Origin: Bacteroidales bacterium
GTDB lineage: Bacteria; Bacteroidota; Bacteroidia; Bacteroidales; UBA932
NCBI GenBank assembly: GCA_017556665.1
Contig: JAFYMJ010000249.1
Coordinates: 1 to 13,062, forward strand
Direction: 5' to 3'
Length of the DNA: 13,062 nt
A program made the translations under genes and the position numbers. Under the pieces are notes generated by a model. That model was not told where the DNA came from, did not search any database, and was given only the letters and a program-made list of their open reading frames with translations. Shown here piece by piece: positions 1-6,611 of the stretch (the stretch's first letter is position 1; each line of letters begins with the position of its first letter).

Positions 1-23
1 GCCAGGATCAAACTCTTCATTGT
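1..23 (-). rRNA. 16S ribosomal RNA, 5' end only (partial)
   Basis: Read on the minus strand, the first bases of the window are ACAATGAAGAGTTTGATCCTGGC, the universal 5' end of bacterial 16S rRNA (the 27F primer site lies inside it). The mature 5' end is placed at about base 23 by alignment from memory with the E. coli 16S start. The rest of the gene lies beyond the left edge. A matching rRNA promoter and leader lie directly upstream, which supports a real rrn operon. The exact mature end is uncertain by a few bases. Confidence 0.93.
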
Positions 24-183
24 ATATATTCTTATTTTAAATTATTAGCTCGTCCTGTAACTCTTTCCTATTTTTATATTAAAGGAATTTACGCTCGGGA
101 TATTCTTAAAATATCCCATACATATTGCTATGTATGCTGCTTGTCTTTCAATCTTATCAATGAACTTTCCCGTTTTGGGACTG
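24..183 (-). other. rRNA operon leader with two adjacent hairpins
   Basis: This stretch of about 155 bases separates the predicted transcription start (near 178) from the 16S 5' end and has no gene. Two adjacent inverted repeats are visible. One is GGGATAT (97-103) against ATATCCC (111-117) with a 7-base loop. The other is CATACATA (117-124) against TATGTATG (129-136) with a 4-base loop; the two share base 117. They probably fold in the pre-rRNA leader and may serve processing or antitermination. I could not identify a confident boxA. The role is inference. Confidence 0.6.
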
Positions 184-214
184 CAAAGATAGACAACTTT
201 TCTCTATCACCAAA
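184..214 (-). promoter_or_regulatory. rRNA operon promoter (-33 TTTG, -7 TATCTTTG)
   Basis: On the minus strand, TTTG (214-211) is followed after exactly 19 bases by TATCTTTG (191-184). This matches the Bacteroidota primary sigma factor consensus TTTG-N19-TAnnTTTG at every fixed position. Transcription should start near 178 and run left into the 16S gene. It is the only promoter in the window with both elements perfect, as expected for a strongly expressed rrn operon. Confidence 0.88.
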
Positions 215-255
215 TTTTTTTTCGCTTTTTCACCAAAAAATTTTGGGAAAATTTT
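212..255 (-). promoter_or_regulatory. A/T tracts upstream of the rRNA promoter (UP-element-like), possible weak terminator
   Basis: Directly behind the -33 box lie several A/T runs: the T-rich run 215-222, AAAAAATTTT (235-244) and AAAATTTT (248-255). The motif CACCAAA occurs at 208-214 and again at 231-237, so the TTTG of the -33 box is repeated 23 bases upstream. Known rrn promoters often carry such A/T-rich UP elements. The two AAAATTTT blocks flanking GGG could also form an AT-only hairpin just past the receptor gene stop (282). That is the only terminator-like structure for that gene and it is weak. Confidence 0.45.
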
Positions 256-281
256 CTACCCTTTAATTATATCTCTGAATA

Positions 282-2561
282 CTAATATAATAGCTTTATA
301 CCTAAGAAAAATGTTCTTGGAAGGGTTGGTCCGTATATATAACCAGAATCTCTATCGGGACCATAATCAAAATCTTTTTGGAATGAATTAAGCATATTTT
401 GCATTCCGGCATTAAGTTGCAAAGCAAAGCTTTTATATATCTTAAAATCGTATGCTGCCTTTATACCCATATCCCAAAAATCAGATGTCTTTTCAGATAC
501 ATTATTACTTATGTATCCTGCATGATGCTCTATTAACATTGCTCCGGTATATGTTCCACTAAATGATAATGTAAGTTTTTTGGTTGGATTGTATGAAGCT
601 GTCCAATATCCATATACATTAGGTGTCCTGAACATTTCTCTTGTAGCCTCCACATCATCACTCCAAGAACGGGCCTCCTTATATAAAGAGTTTTGCAAAG
701 TAAGGCCAAACTGCACCTGCAACAAATCTTTCCAAGCCACTTTCGCCTCCAAATTTCCACCAATTACTCTGGCACCAGACTCATTGTGTCTCTCTTTTAT
801 AAGTACACCATTCTCAAATCCTATCTCTTTTAAAGCAAACACATCATCCAGGCTTGTATAAAAGCCCTCTATTAAAAGGTTTCCTTGCCAATCGCCCCAA
901 CTGTGGTACATATCTGCAGAAACACTCACACTCTGCGATTTCTCTACCTCAAGATTGTCTGCAAGTCTTATCATTGAAACAGTACCCCCCACATTATCTA
1001 TGTGCAGATCCTCATCAAATGCCTGAGGTGCTCTAAAGCCATAAGAATAACTTGCTCTAAAATTAAGGTTCTCCGATGGATTGAATCTAAGATTAGCCCT
1101 TGGACTAAAAATCACCCCTTTAATAAGGTTATGCTTATCCAATCTTCCACCCAACAGAATACCCCATTTCTTGTTCTTCCACTCAAACTGGCCATATGCA
1201 CTGGCAATTCTAACTGTCTGGTTGGTTACTCTGTTATAGCCCCACATATTATCTTTAAGGTGATCCTCATTGTACTCAACACCCAAAGTCATATCTGCAG
1301 GCATAAAAATGCACTTGTTAAATTTATAAACGTATTGCGCACCTCCAACCCAGGTAAGATCTGTTGTTTTACCATAAGCATTTGGATCCTGCCCTGCACC
1401 ATAGTAACTTTCTCTATTTATATGTTGTATAGAAGCAAATACATTAAGTTTATGTCTGTTATCTTTTGAAAACTGGTCAAATTTAATACCTCCAGTATTA
1501 ATGCCATGCTTTGTCTGCTCTGCAATCATTGCCTCGTGAGGCGGCAAATCCAGAACATCTCCACCTCTGCGGAACTCCTCCAGATGATGATACTCTGCTG
1601 TAATTTTTGAATACAATCCAGTTTTTACATAACCTCTAAATCCCAAAGTCTGTCCAGATATTTTTGACAGTTCAGAAAATCCGTCTCCATTGGCATCCCA
1701 AGCATCTTTGGCTGTGTTCTGACCAAAAAGTGCCAAACCCAACTTATTGTCCTCTGACACTATTGATGCATTTATATCTGTAGTATTGTGCAACGACGAT
1801 CCATTGCCAAGATCCGTAAGAGTATGTGATATGGTTGCCGAATTTCTAACCGGCTCCTTTGTAATTATATTTATTGTACCGGCAATAGCAGAAGATCCAA
1901 ACAATGCAGATCCTCCACCCCTCATAATCTCAACTCTATCCACCATATTGGCAGGAAGCTGCTCTATACCATATACCCCTGCCAATGCACTGAATACAGG
2001 TCTTGAATCTATAAGAATCTGGGTATATTGTCCGTCCAATCCGTTTATTCTCACTTGCTGGAATCCACAATTCTGGCAATTGTTTTCTACCCTTACACCA
2101 GGTTGGAAAGAGAGTCCCTGTGCAACAGTGGTACTGTTTGTCTTGTTGTACAAATCCATACCTATAACATTAACTAAAGTTGGAGACATCTTTCTTGTTG
2201 TCTCACTTCTTGTAGCAGAAACAACAACACCATCCAAAAGGACATGATCCTCTTCAAGGGCAAAATTCACCTCATATGAGACCCCTTTCTTAATAGTAAT
2301 TTCTCTGTTTTGAGTCTTGTATCCAATTGCAGAAACTTCTATTGTATATGTTCCCTCCGGAACATTCCTGATTATATAGTGTCCTGTATTTTCTGTTGTT
2401 ACACCAATTGTTGTACCCTTAAGGACAATTCCTATGTATGGCAAGTGTTCTCCCGACAATTTATCAACTACATGTCCGTATATATGTGCATCTGTATTGT
2501 TTGCTATGGCAGACAGCGCAACGCACAGCGCCGCCACCAATGTTAAAATTCTTGGTTTCAT
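282..2561 (-). CDS. TonB-dependent outer-membrane receptor with CxxC in the plug domain
   Basis: This is a stand-alone outer-membrane importer powered by TonB-ExbBD, of about 759 residues. From the chosen start (MKPRILTLVAALCVALSAIA) it has a Sec signal peptide, then a carboxypeptidase-regulatory-like beta domain (about 26-105, with GHVVDKLSGEHLPYIGIVLKGT), a plug domain (about 110-225, with LPANMVDRVEIMRGGGSALFG and IAGTINIIT) and a beta-barrel ending in the aromatic residue Y. A C-Q-N-C motif sits at about residues 162-165 in the plug, just before QVRINGLDGQYTQILIDSRP. The frame is open further, to an ATG at 2588, but that ATG lies in an RNA hairpin loop and would put MQYYNKLRI ahead of a good signal peptide, so 2561 is preferred. 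No SusD partner is present. The small His-rich gene upstream is probably co-transcribed. The substrate is not readable; a metal or metal complex is inferred from that neighbour and the CxxC. Confidence 0.93.
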   Translation of the reverse strand: MKPRILTLVAALCVALSAIANNTDAHIYGHVVDKLSGEHLPYIGIVLKGTTIGVTTENTGHYIIRNVPEGTYTIEVSAIGYKTQNREITIKKGVSYEVNFALEEDHVLLDGVVVSATRSETTRKMSPTLVNVIGMDLYNKTNSTTVAQGLSFQPGVRVENNCQNCGFQQVRINGLDGQYTQILIDSRPVFSALAGVYGIEQLPANMVDRVEIMRGGGSALFGSSAIAGTINIITKEPVRNSATISHTLTDLGNGSSLHNTTDINASIVSEDNKLGLALFGQNTAKDAWDANGDGFSELSKISGQTLGFRGYVKTGLYSKITAEYHHLEEFRRGGDVLDLPPHEAMIAEQTKHGINTGGIKFDQFSKDNRHKLNVFASIQHINRESYYGAGQDPNAYGKTTDLTWVGGAQYVYKFNKCIFMPADMTLGVEYNEDHLKDNMWGYNRVTNQTVRIASAYGQFEWKNKKWGILLGGRLDKHNLIKGVIFSPRANLRFNPSENLNFRASYSYGFRAPQAFDEDLHIDNVGGTVSMIRLADNLEVEKSQSVSVSADMYHSWGDWQGNLLIEGFYTSLDDVFALKEIGFENGVLIKERHNESGARVIGGNLEAKVAWKDLLQVQFGLTLQNSLYKEARSWSDDVEATREMFRTPNVYGYWTASYNPTKKLTLSFSGTYTGAMLIEHHAGYISNNVSEKTSDFWDMGIKAAYDFKIYKSFALQLNAGMQNMLNSFQKDFDYGPDRDSGYIYGPTLPRTFFLGIKLLY

Positions 2562-2691
2562 TATTCGTAGCTTATTATAGTACTGCATCCGCAGTACATG
2601 GTTATTGAAAATAAAGCAGTAGAAGCTGTTGTATATCTTTATTTCTTACAGCTTCCTATAAGGCTAAATTGCCTTTGTCCAATTATAATAA
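2562..2691 (-). promoter_or_regulatory. Intergenic leader of the TonB receptor with alternative RNA hairpins
   Basis: This gap separates the small His-rich gene from the receptor. Reading on the minus strand it holds AAGGC (2675-2671) pairing GCCTT (2664-2660); GAAGCTGT (2655-2648) pairing ACAGCTTC (2629-2622) across an 18-base loop; TACTGC (2621-2616); and GTACTGC (2597-2591) pairing GCAGTAC (2586-2580) across a GGAT tetraloop. The last GCAGTA can pair with either TACTGC copy, so two folds are mutually exclusive. The receptor ATG (2561) lies 18 bases past the last stem. The repeats are seen directly; attenuation or translational control is inference. It matches no riboswitch class I can recognise. 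Confidence 0.45.
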
Positions 2692-3024
2692 CTACGCTAC
2701 AGGAGGACCTCTTAGTGTATATGAATCAATTACCTCTGCAACGCAAAGGCAACTCTCATATTCACATGGTATTTCTGTTAGAAGAGAGATATTTACTGCT
2801 GTATTGTAAAAATACACAGCACCCTCTGACTGGAAATTGGAAAGAATATCAATTATTGCAAATTGGGACTCACTGTGCTGGTGACCATCTTCATCTCCAA
2901 AGTGGGAGTGGACTATTGAAGTTCCATTTACAATATGGGTATGTGAGAACATGCTGATACCTGAATAGTAGCAGCCAAACAACAACAGAAGAAATAATGT
3001 TGAAAATATTCTTAAATGTCTCAC
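2692..3024 (-). CDS. Small His-rich exported protein with C-terminal LRGPP motif
   Basis: This is a 110-residue protein of no firmly recognised family. The start is GTG at 3024; the codon before it in frame is a stop, so nothing longer is possible. Residues 4-24 are hydrophobic and include LFLLLLFGC, a signal anchor or an imperfect lipobox with Cys18 (Phe at -2 is atypical). Next comes a His-rich patch with HTH, HSH and GHQHS, then two cysteines close together in CEYESCLC, and a C-terminal TLRGPPVA. From memory, short exported proteins with a C-terminal R(A/G)PP motif, such as DUF2946 in proteobacteria, often sit beside metal-linked TonB receptors; membership here is not established. The same-strand receptor starts 130 bases downstream. 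A -7 box lies 23 bases upstream. The His pattern suggests periplasmic metal binding (inference). Confidence 0.75.
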   Translation of the reverse strand: MRHLRIFSTLFLLLLFGCYYSGISMFSHTHIVNGTSIVHSHFGDEDGHQHSESQFAIIDILSNFQSEGAVYFYNTAVNISLLTEIPCEYESCLCVAEVIDSYTLRGPPVA

Positions 3025-3046
3025 TTATATTCTTTCTTAAGGGGTG

Positions 3047-3054
3047 CAAATGTA
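3047..3054 (-). promoter_or_regulatory. -7 element TACATTTG for the His-rich protein/TonB receptor unit
   Basis: The minus strand reads TACATTTG, a full match to TAnnTTTG, placing transcription start near 3040 and leaving a leader of about 16 bases before the GTG at 3024. The -33 position (3077-3074) reads ACAA and is a poor match to TTTG, so a regulator may be needed or the promoter may be weak. Confidence 0.6.
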
Positions 3055-3067
3055 ATAAAAAAAATAG

Positions 3068-3075
3068 TAACTTTG
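3068..3075 (+). promoter_or_regulatory. -7 element TAACTTTG for the purB operon
   Basis: TAACTTTG fully matches the Bacteroidota -7 consensus, and purB begins 41 bases further on, giving a leader of about 37 bases. The -33 position (3045-3048) reads TGCA, a poor match. This box faces away from the TACATTTG box at 3054-3047, and each lies in the -33 region of the other, so the two promoters overlap. Confidence 0.62.
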
Positions 3076-3116
3076 TATTTTTAATAAGCACGTAATATAC
3101 CTAAAATAGATACAGC

Positions 3117-4460
3117 ATGTCTAATTATTCATTAATGGCGGTTGCTCCAATTGATGGCAGATACCGTAAACAAGTAGAAGATTTAAGTTTATATTTTTCT
3201 GAGTATGCTCTTATAAAATATAGAGTTAGAGTTGAGATTGAGTATTTTATTGCCCTTTGCGAGATTCCTCTAGACCAGTTGAAAGATTTTGACCCTAATA
3301 TGAAAGAGGTTCTTAGAGACATCTACAGAAACTTTACAGCTGAAAATGCAGAACAGATTAAAGAGATAGAGAAAACAACTAACCACGATGTAAAAGCTGT
3401 TGAATACTTCATAAAAGGGGAATTCAAAAAACTTGGTATAGACAAATACAATGAGTTTGTCCATTTTGGACTTACTTCACAAGATATCAACAACACATCT
3501 GTTCCATTGAGTCTGTTGGAAGGTATAAAAGAATCATACATGCCTGCCTTAACAGAGGTAATTGGCATTTTGGAGGATTTTGCAAAAGAGTGGGAGAATG
3601 TTCCTATGTTGGCTCATACTCACGGACAACCTGCATCCCCTACCCGCCTTGGCAAAGAGATTTATGTATTTGTATCAAGACTTAAAGAGCAGTTGAGACT
3701 TTTGGAAACTGTTCCATACTCAGCAAAATTTGGTGGTGCAACAGGTAACTTTAATGCCCATAACTTTGCATACCCTAATATAGACTGGAACAAATTTGCT
3801 GTCTCTTTTGTTGAGGGCAAACTTGGTTTGAAACGTTCATATCCAACTACTCAAATTGAGCACTATGACAACCTTGCTGCTTTATTTGACAATCTTAGAA
3901 GAATAAACACCATTCTTATGGATTTGGCCAGAGATATGTGGACATATATCTCAATGGAGTATTTCAGACAAAAAGTAAAAGCTGGTGAAGTTGGTTCATC
4001 TGCAATGCCTCATAAAGTTAATCCTATTGATTTTGAAAATGCAGAGGGCAACTTTGGTATAGCTAATGCCATTTATGAGCATCTTGCAAACAAACTTCCT
4101 ATTTCCAGACTTCAAAGAGACCTTACAGACTCTACTGTATTAAGAAATGTAGGTGTTCCATTGGCTCACTCAATTATCTCTTTCAAATCACTTAAGAAAG
4201 GTTTGGGCAAACTTATTCTTAATGAGAGTGCACTTGACAGAGATCTTGAGGCTAACTGGGCTGTTGTGGCAGAGGGTATTCAGACTGTACTGCGCAGAGA
4301 GGCATATCCTAACCCATATGAGGCTCTTAAAGCTCTAACTAGAGGTAATGCCGGCATTACAAAAGAGAGCATCCAGGAGTTTGTAAAAGGGCTGGATGTA
4401 AGTGACAGTGTAAAACAGGAGATTCTTGTAATTACTCCTCAGAACTATGTTGGTAAATAA
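3117..4460 (+). CDS. purB: Adenylosuccinate lyase
   Basis: PurB cleaves fumarate from SAICAR (giving AICAR) and from adenylosuccinate (giving AMP) in purine synthesis, in the cytoplasm as a homotetramer. The 447 residues are close to the E. coli enzyme's 456. The N-terminus YSLMAVAPIDGRYRKQVEDL is typical of the E. coli-type subgroup. HTHGQPASP at about 167-175 carries the catalytic His (about 169). The fumarase/aspartase superfamily signature GSSAMPHKVNPIDFENAEGN holds the catalytic Ser (about 294-295) in the flexible loop. TSQDINNT at about 121-128 is the other conserved active-site region. The gene leads a plus-strand unit with the M64 peptidase 14 bases downstream. No purine-responsive RNA element is visible in the short leader. 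Confidence 0.97.
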   Translation: MSNYSLMAVAPIDGRYRKQVEDLSLYFSEYALIKYRVRVEIEYFIALCEIPLDQLKDFDPNMKEVLRDIYRNFTAENAEQIKEIEKTTNHDVKAVEYFIKGEFKKLGIDKYNEFVHFGLTSQDINNTSVPLSLLEGIKESYMPALTEVIGILEDFAKEWENVPMLAHTHGQPASPTRLGKEIYVFVSRLKEQLRLLETVPYSAKFGGATGNFNAHNFAYPNIDWNKFAVSFVEGKLGLKRSYPTTQIEHYDNLAALFDNLRRINTILMDLARDMWTYISMEYFRQKVKAGEVGSSAMPHKVNPIDFENAEGNFGIANAIYEHLANKLPISRLQRDLTDSTVLRNVGVPLAHSIISFKSLKKGLGKLILNESALDRDLEANWAVVAEGIQTVLRREAYPNPYEALKALTRGNAGITKESIQEFVKGLDVSDSVKQEILVITPQNYVGK

Positions 4461-4474
4461 GCAACATTATTAAG

Positions 4475-5791
4475 ATGAAACACACATTTTTTGTTGTAAT
4501 AATAGCTCTCTTGACCGCTTGTACAGCGACTCAAGAGAGTTCTTTTTCTACTGAGCCCCAATCTGTTGTCCAATCGGATTATGACACTTTCTTTACTCCA
4601 CACAGACTAAGGATTGACCTTGTTTTTGCCGGTAACAGCAAGTACCAGAAAGTGTTTCTTGCCTCATTGGCCAAAGAGGATAACTGGAGCGGTTCCAGAA
4701 CCAATATGGTAGACACTTTTGAGTATGGTGAGTACTATATGAAGGTAAAATCCAAAGAGGGGCAAACTATCTATTCAAGAGGATTCAACACCCTTTTCCA
4801 GGAATGGAGATGCACTCCAGAGGCCAATATAAACGAGCAATCATATTGCAGCTCATATGTTATCCCCTATCCAAAAGATACAATACAACTTTGCATATAT
4901 GAGAGAGTCAAGCAGACTGGAAAATACAATGAACTATATAATGCCACAATAAATCCTAACGACAAACTTATCAGCAGTGAGAAGTGCAATAACTTTAATG
5001 TTGAGGCACTTATGCACAACGGAGATTGTAAGGATAAAGTTGATCTGCTGTTCATTGCAGAGGGATATACCAAAGAGCAGATGGACAAATTCAGGGCAGA
5101 TGCACAAAGAATGACAGACTATATGTTCTCCATGCATCCATACAGCAAGCATAAAGAGGATTTCAACATATGGATTGTAGAGTCTTTGTCGGCTGAAGAA
5201 GGGACTGACATTCCCCATATGGATGTTTGGAAAAACACTGTTGCCGATTCTCATTTCTATACATTCTACAGTGACAGATACCTTACAGCCCCTAATCACA
5301 CAACAATATGCAAGATAGCCTCAAATGCTCCATATGATGCCCTTTATGTTCTTGTAAATGATGCTACTTACGGTGGTGGAGGCATATATAATTTCTACGG
5401 ATTGAGTTCAAGTGACAACAAGTGGGCAGAGCCTGTCTTTATTCATGAATTTGGTCACAGTTTTGCCGGATTGGGCGATGAATACTTTGATTCCAGCACA
5501 TCTTACGATGAAACATTCTACAACCTTAACATTGAGCCTTGGGAGCCAAATATAACCACATTGGTAAATTTTGAGAGCAAATGGAAAGATATGCTCAATC
5601 CAGAAGTTCAGATTCCTACCCCAGATAGTGACGAGCCTCAGTTATTGGGTGTATATGAAGGGGGAGGATATATGGCAAAAGGGGTATACAGACCCGTTAT
5701 GGATTGCAGGATGAAAACTAATACTGCACCAGGATTCTGCCCGGTTTGCAGCAGAGCTATTGAAAGAATGATTGAATTTTACACCAAGTAA
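4475..5791 (+). CDS. M64 family (IgA-peptidase-like) zinc metallopeptidase, lipoprotein
   Basis: This is a 438-residue exported metallopeptidase. Residues 1-16 (MKHTFFVVIIALLTAC) form a lipoprotein signal peptide with lipid-modified Cys16, so the protein is membrane-anchored and faces the periplasm or cell surface. The N-terminal half matches the beta-sandwich domain found ahead of the catalytic domain in Bacteroides M64 proteins. The catalytic domain opens with KVDLLFIAEGYTKEQMDKF and holds HEFGHSFAGLGDEY: zinc ligands His324 and His328, catalytic Glu325 and a third ligand expected near Asp335. A conserved C-terminal stretch, YRPVMDCRM, provides a probable Met-turn. Family founder Clostridium ramosum protease cuts IgA, but most Bacteroidota members have no known substrate, so IgA cleavage should not be assumed. 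The stop overlaps the next start (TAATG). Confidence 0.93.
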   Translation: MKHTFFVVIIALLTACTATQESSFSTEPQSVVQSDYDTFFTPHRLRIDLVFAGNSKYQKVFLASLAKEDNWSGSRTNMVDTFEYGEYYMKVKSKEGQTIYSRGFNTLFQEWRCTPEANINEQSYCSSYVIPYPKDTIQLCIYERVKQTGKYNELYNATINPNDKLISSEKCNNFNVEALMHNGDCKDKVDLLFIAEGYTKEQMDKFRADAQRMTDYMFSMHPYSKHKEDFNIWIVESLSAEEGTDIPHMDVWKNTVADSHFYTFYSDRYLTAPNHTTICKIASNAPYDALYVLVNDATYGGGGIYNFYGLSSSDNKWAEPVFIHEFGHSFAGLGDEYFDSSTSYDETFYNLNIEPWEPNITTLVNFESKWKDMLNPEVQIPTPDSDEPQLLGVYEGGGYMAKGVYRPVMDCRMKTNTAPGFCPVCSRAIERMIEFYTK

Positions 5792-6582
5792 TGCTAGAAA
5801 AAACTTACAAATACTACCTTTTTGATGTAGACAGGACTCTTTGGGATTTTGACAAGAATGCCAAAAATGCAATTATGCGCCTTATTGATGACCTTAAACT
5901 TAAGGAGCTTTTTGGAGTATGCAACAAAGACCTTTTTTTTGAGAGGTATGAGCAGATAAACCACGCATTGTGGGCAAAGTATGAGAAAGGAGAGATAGAT
6001 AAAGAGTATCTTAGATGGAGCCGCTTTGCCAACACCTTGTCTAACTATATTAATGGTACTTTTCCTCCCGACAACTCTTTGACTACCCCATTGGCAAAAG
6101 AGTGGACTGCCAAAGAGATTGAAGCATTTGGTCTTAAAATGGGGAACACCTATCTTGAGTATATGGTAGATGAGAAGGAGCTTGAGCCAGATGCCGATAT
6201 TGTCCTTAAAACATTAAAAGAAAAAGGGGCTAAAATTGCAGCCGTAACAAACGGATTTAAAGAGGTTCAATACAGGAAACTTACCAACTCCAATATCCTT
6301 GAATTCTTTGATGCAATAATAATTTCAGAAGAGGTGGGTGTCCACAAACCTAACCCTGCCATATTCAAGATGGCACTTGAAGCTTTGTGCAGCAAAGAGG
6401 AGTATGAAAAGGATCCATTAGGAAAAAGAAAGGAGACCATAATGGTAGGCGACGATTTTGCAAACGACATAGAGGGGGCACAGATTTTTGGGATAGACCA
6501 ATTCTACTACAATCCTAAAGGGAGGGAGTGCGATGGAGGCCCAACCTATATGAGCGGAAAACTGACAGATATCATAAGATAA
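5791..6582 (+). CDS. yjjG: YjjG family HAD nucleotidase (noncanonical pyrimidine nucleotidase)
   Basis: This is a cytoplasmic HAD-superfamily phosphatase of 263 residues. By family it dephosphorylates nucleoside monophosphates, including non-canonical pyrimidines, and is thought to clean the nucleotide pool. All four HAD motifs are present: motif I YYLFDVDRTLWDF with Asp12 and Asp14, motif II AVTNG with Thr153, motif III VHKPNP with Lys186, and motif IV VGDDFANDIEGA with Asp221/Asp222. The cap is helical, as in subclass I. A short insertion (about 207-216, SKEEYEKDPLGK) precedes motif IV. The ATG overlaps the M64 stop by one base, indicating translational coupling. A run of eight T at 5933-5940 lies inside the gene but the frame is intact. 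The gene ends at a strong terminator. YjjG assignment is by sequence pattern; substrate is inferred. Confidence 0.9.
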   Translation: MLEKTYKYYLFDVDRTLWDFDKNAKNAIMRLIDDLKLKELFGVCNKDLFFERYEQINHALWAKYEKGEIDKEYLRWSRFANTLSNYINGTFPPDNSLTTPLAKEWTAKEIEAFGLKMGNTYLEYMVDEKELEPDADIVLKTLKEKGAKIAAVTNGFKEVQYRKLTNSNILEFFDAIIISEEVGVHKPNPAIFKMALEALCSKEEYEKDPLGKRKETIMVGDDFANDIEGAQIFGIDQFYYNPKGRECDGGPTYMSGKLTDIIR

Positions 6583-6587
6583 AAAAT

Positions 6588-6611
6588 AAGAGGAGTAAAT
6601 TTACTCCTCTT
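6588..6611. terminator. Bidirectional intrinsic terminator between yjjG and the septum gene
   Basis: This is a perfect 24-base palindrome, arms AAGAGGAGTAAA (6588-6599) and TTTACTCCTCTT (6600-6611). T residues follow on the plus side (6610-6613), and a run of six A on the other side (6581-6586) gives a U-tract for minus-strand transcripts. It serves both convergent genes. The right arm contains the stop codon (6601-6603) and last sense codons of the septum gene. Confidence 0.87.

Noticed and set aside
580..2546. Several open frames antisense to the TonB receptor
   Set aside because: They are shadows of a long, clearly coding gene and show no domain-like sequence.
2562..2588. Receptor start at the upstream ATG (2588)
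   Set aside because: That ATG lies in the loop of a 7-bp hairpin and would add MQYYNKLRI ahead of a well-formed signal peptide beginning at 2561.
2598..2957. Plus-strand open frame of 119 codons opposite the small His-rich gene
   Set aside because: It has no promoter, signal or family features, while the minus-strand frame has a hydrophobic signal, His motifs, an RGPP ending and a -7 box.
2562..3046. Cobalamin or other known riboswitch upstream of the receptor
   Set aside because: The available non-coding stretches (130 and about 22 bases) are too short for a cobalamin aptamer and show no B12-box-like sequence I can recognise.
4475..5791. Calling the M64 protein an IgA protease
   Set aside because: Only the family founder is known to cut IgA; the family name does not show that this protein does.
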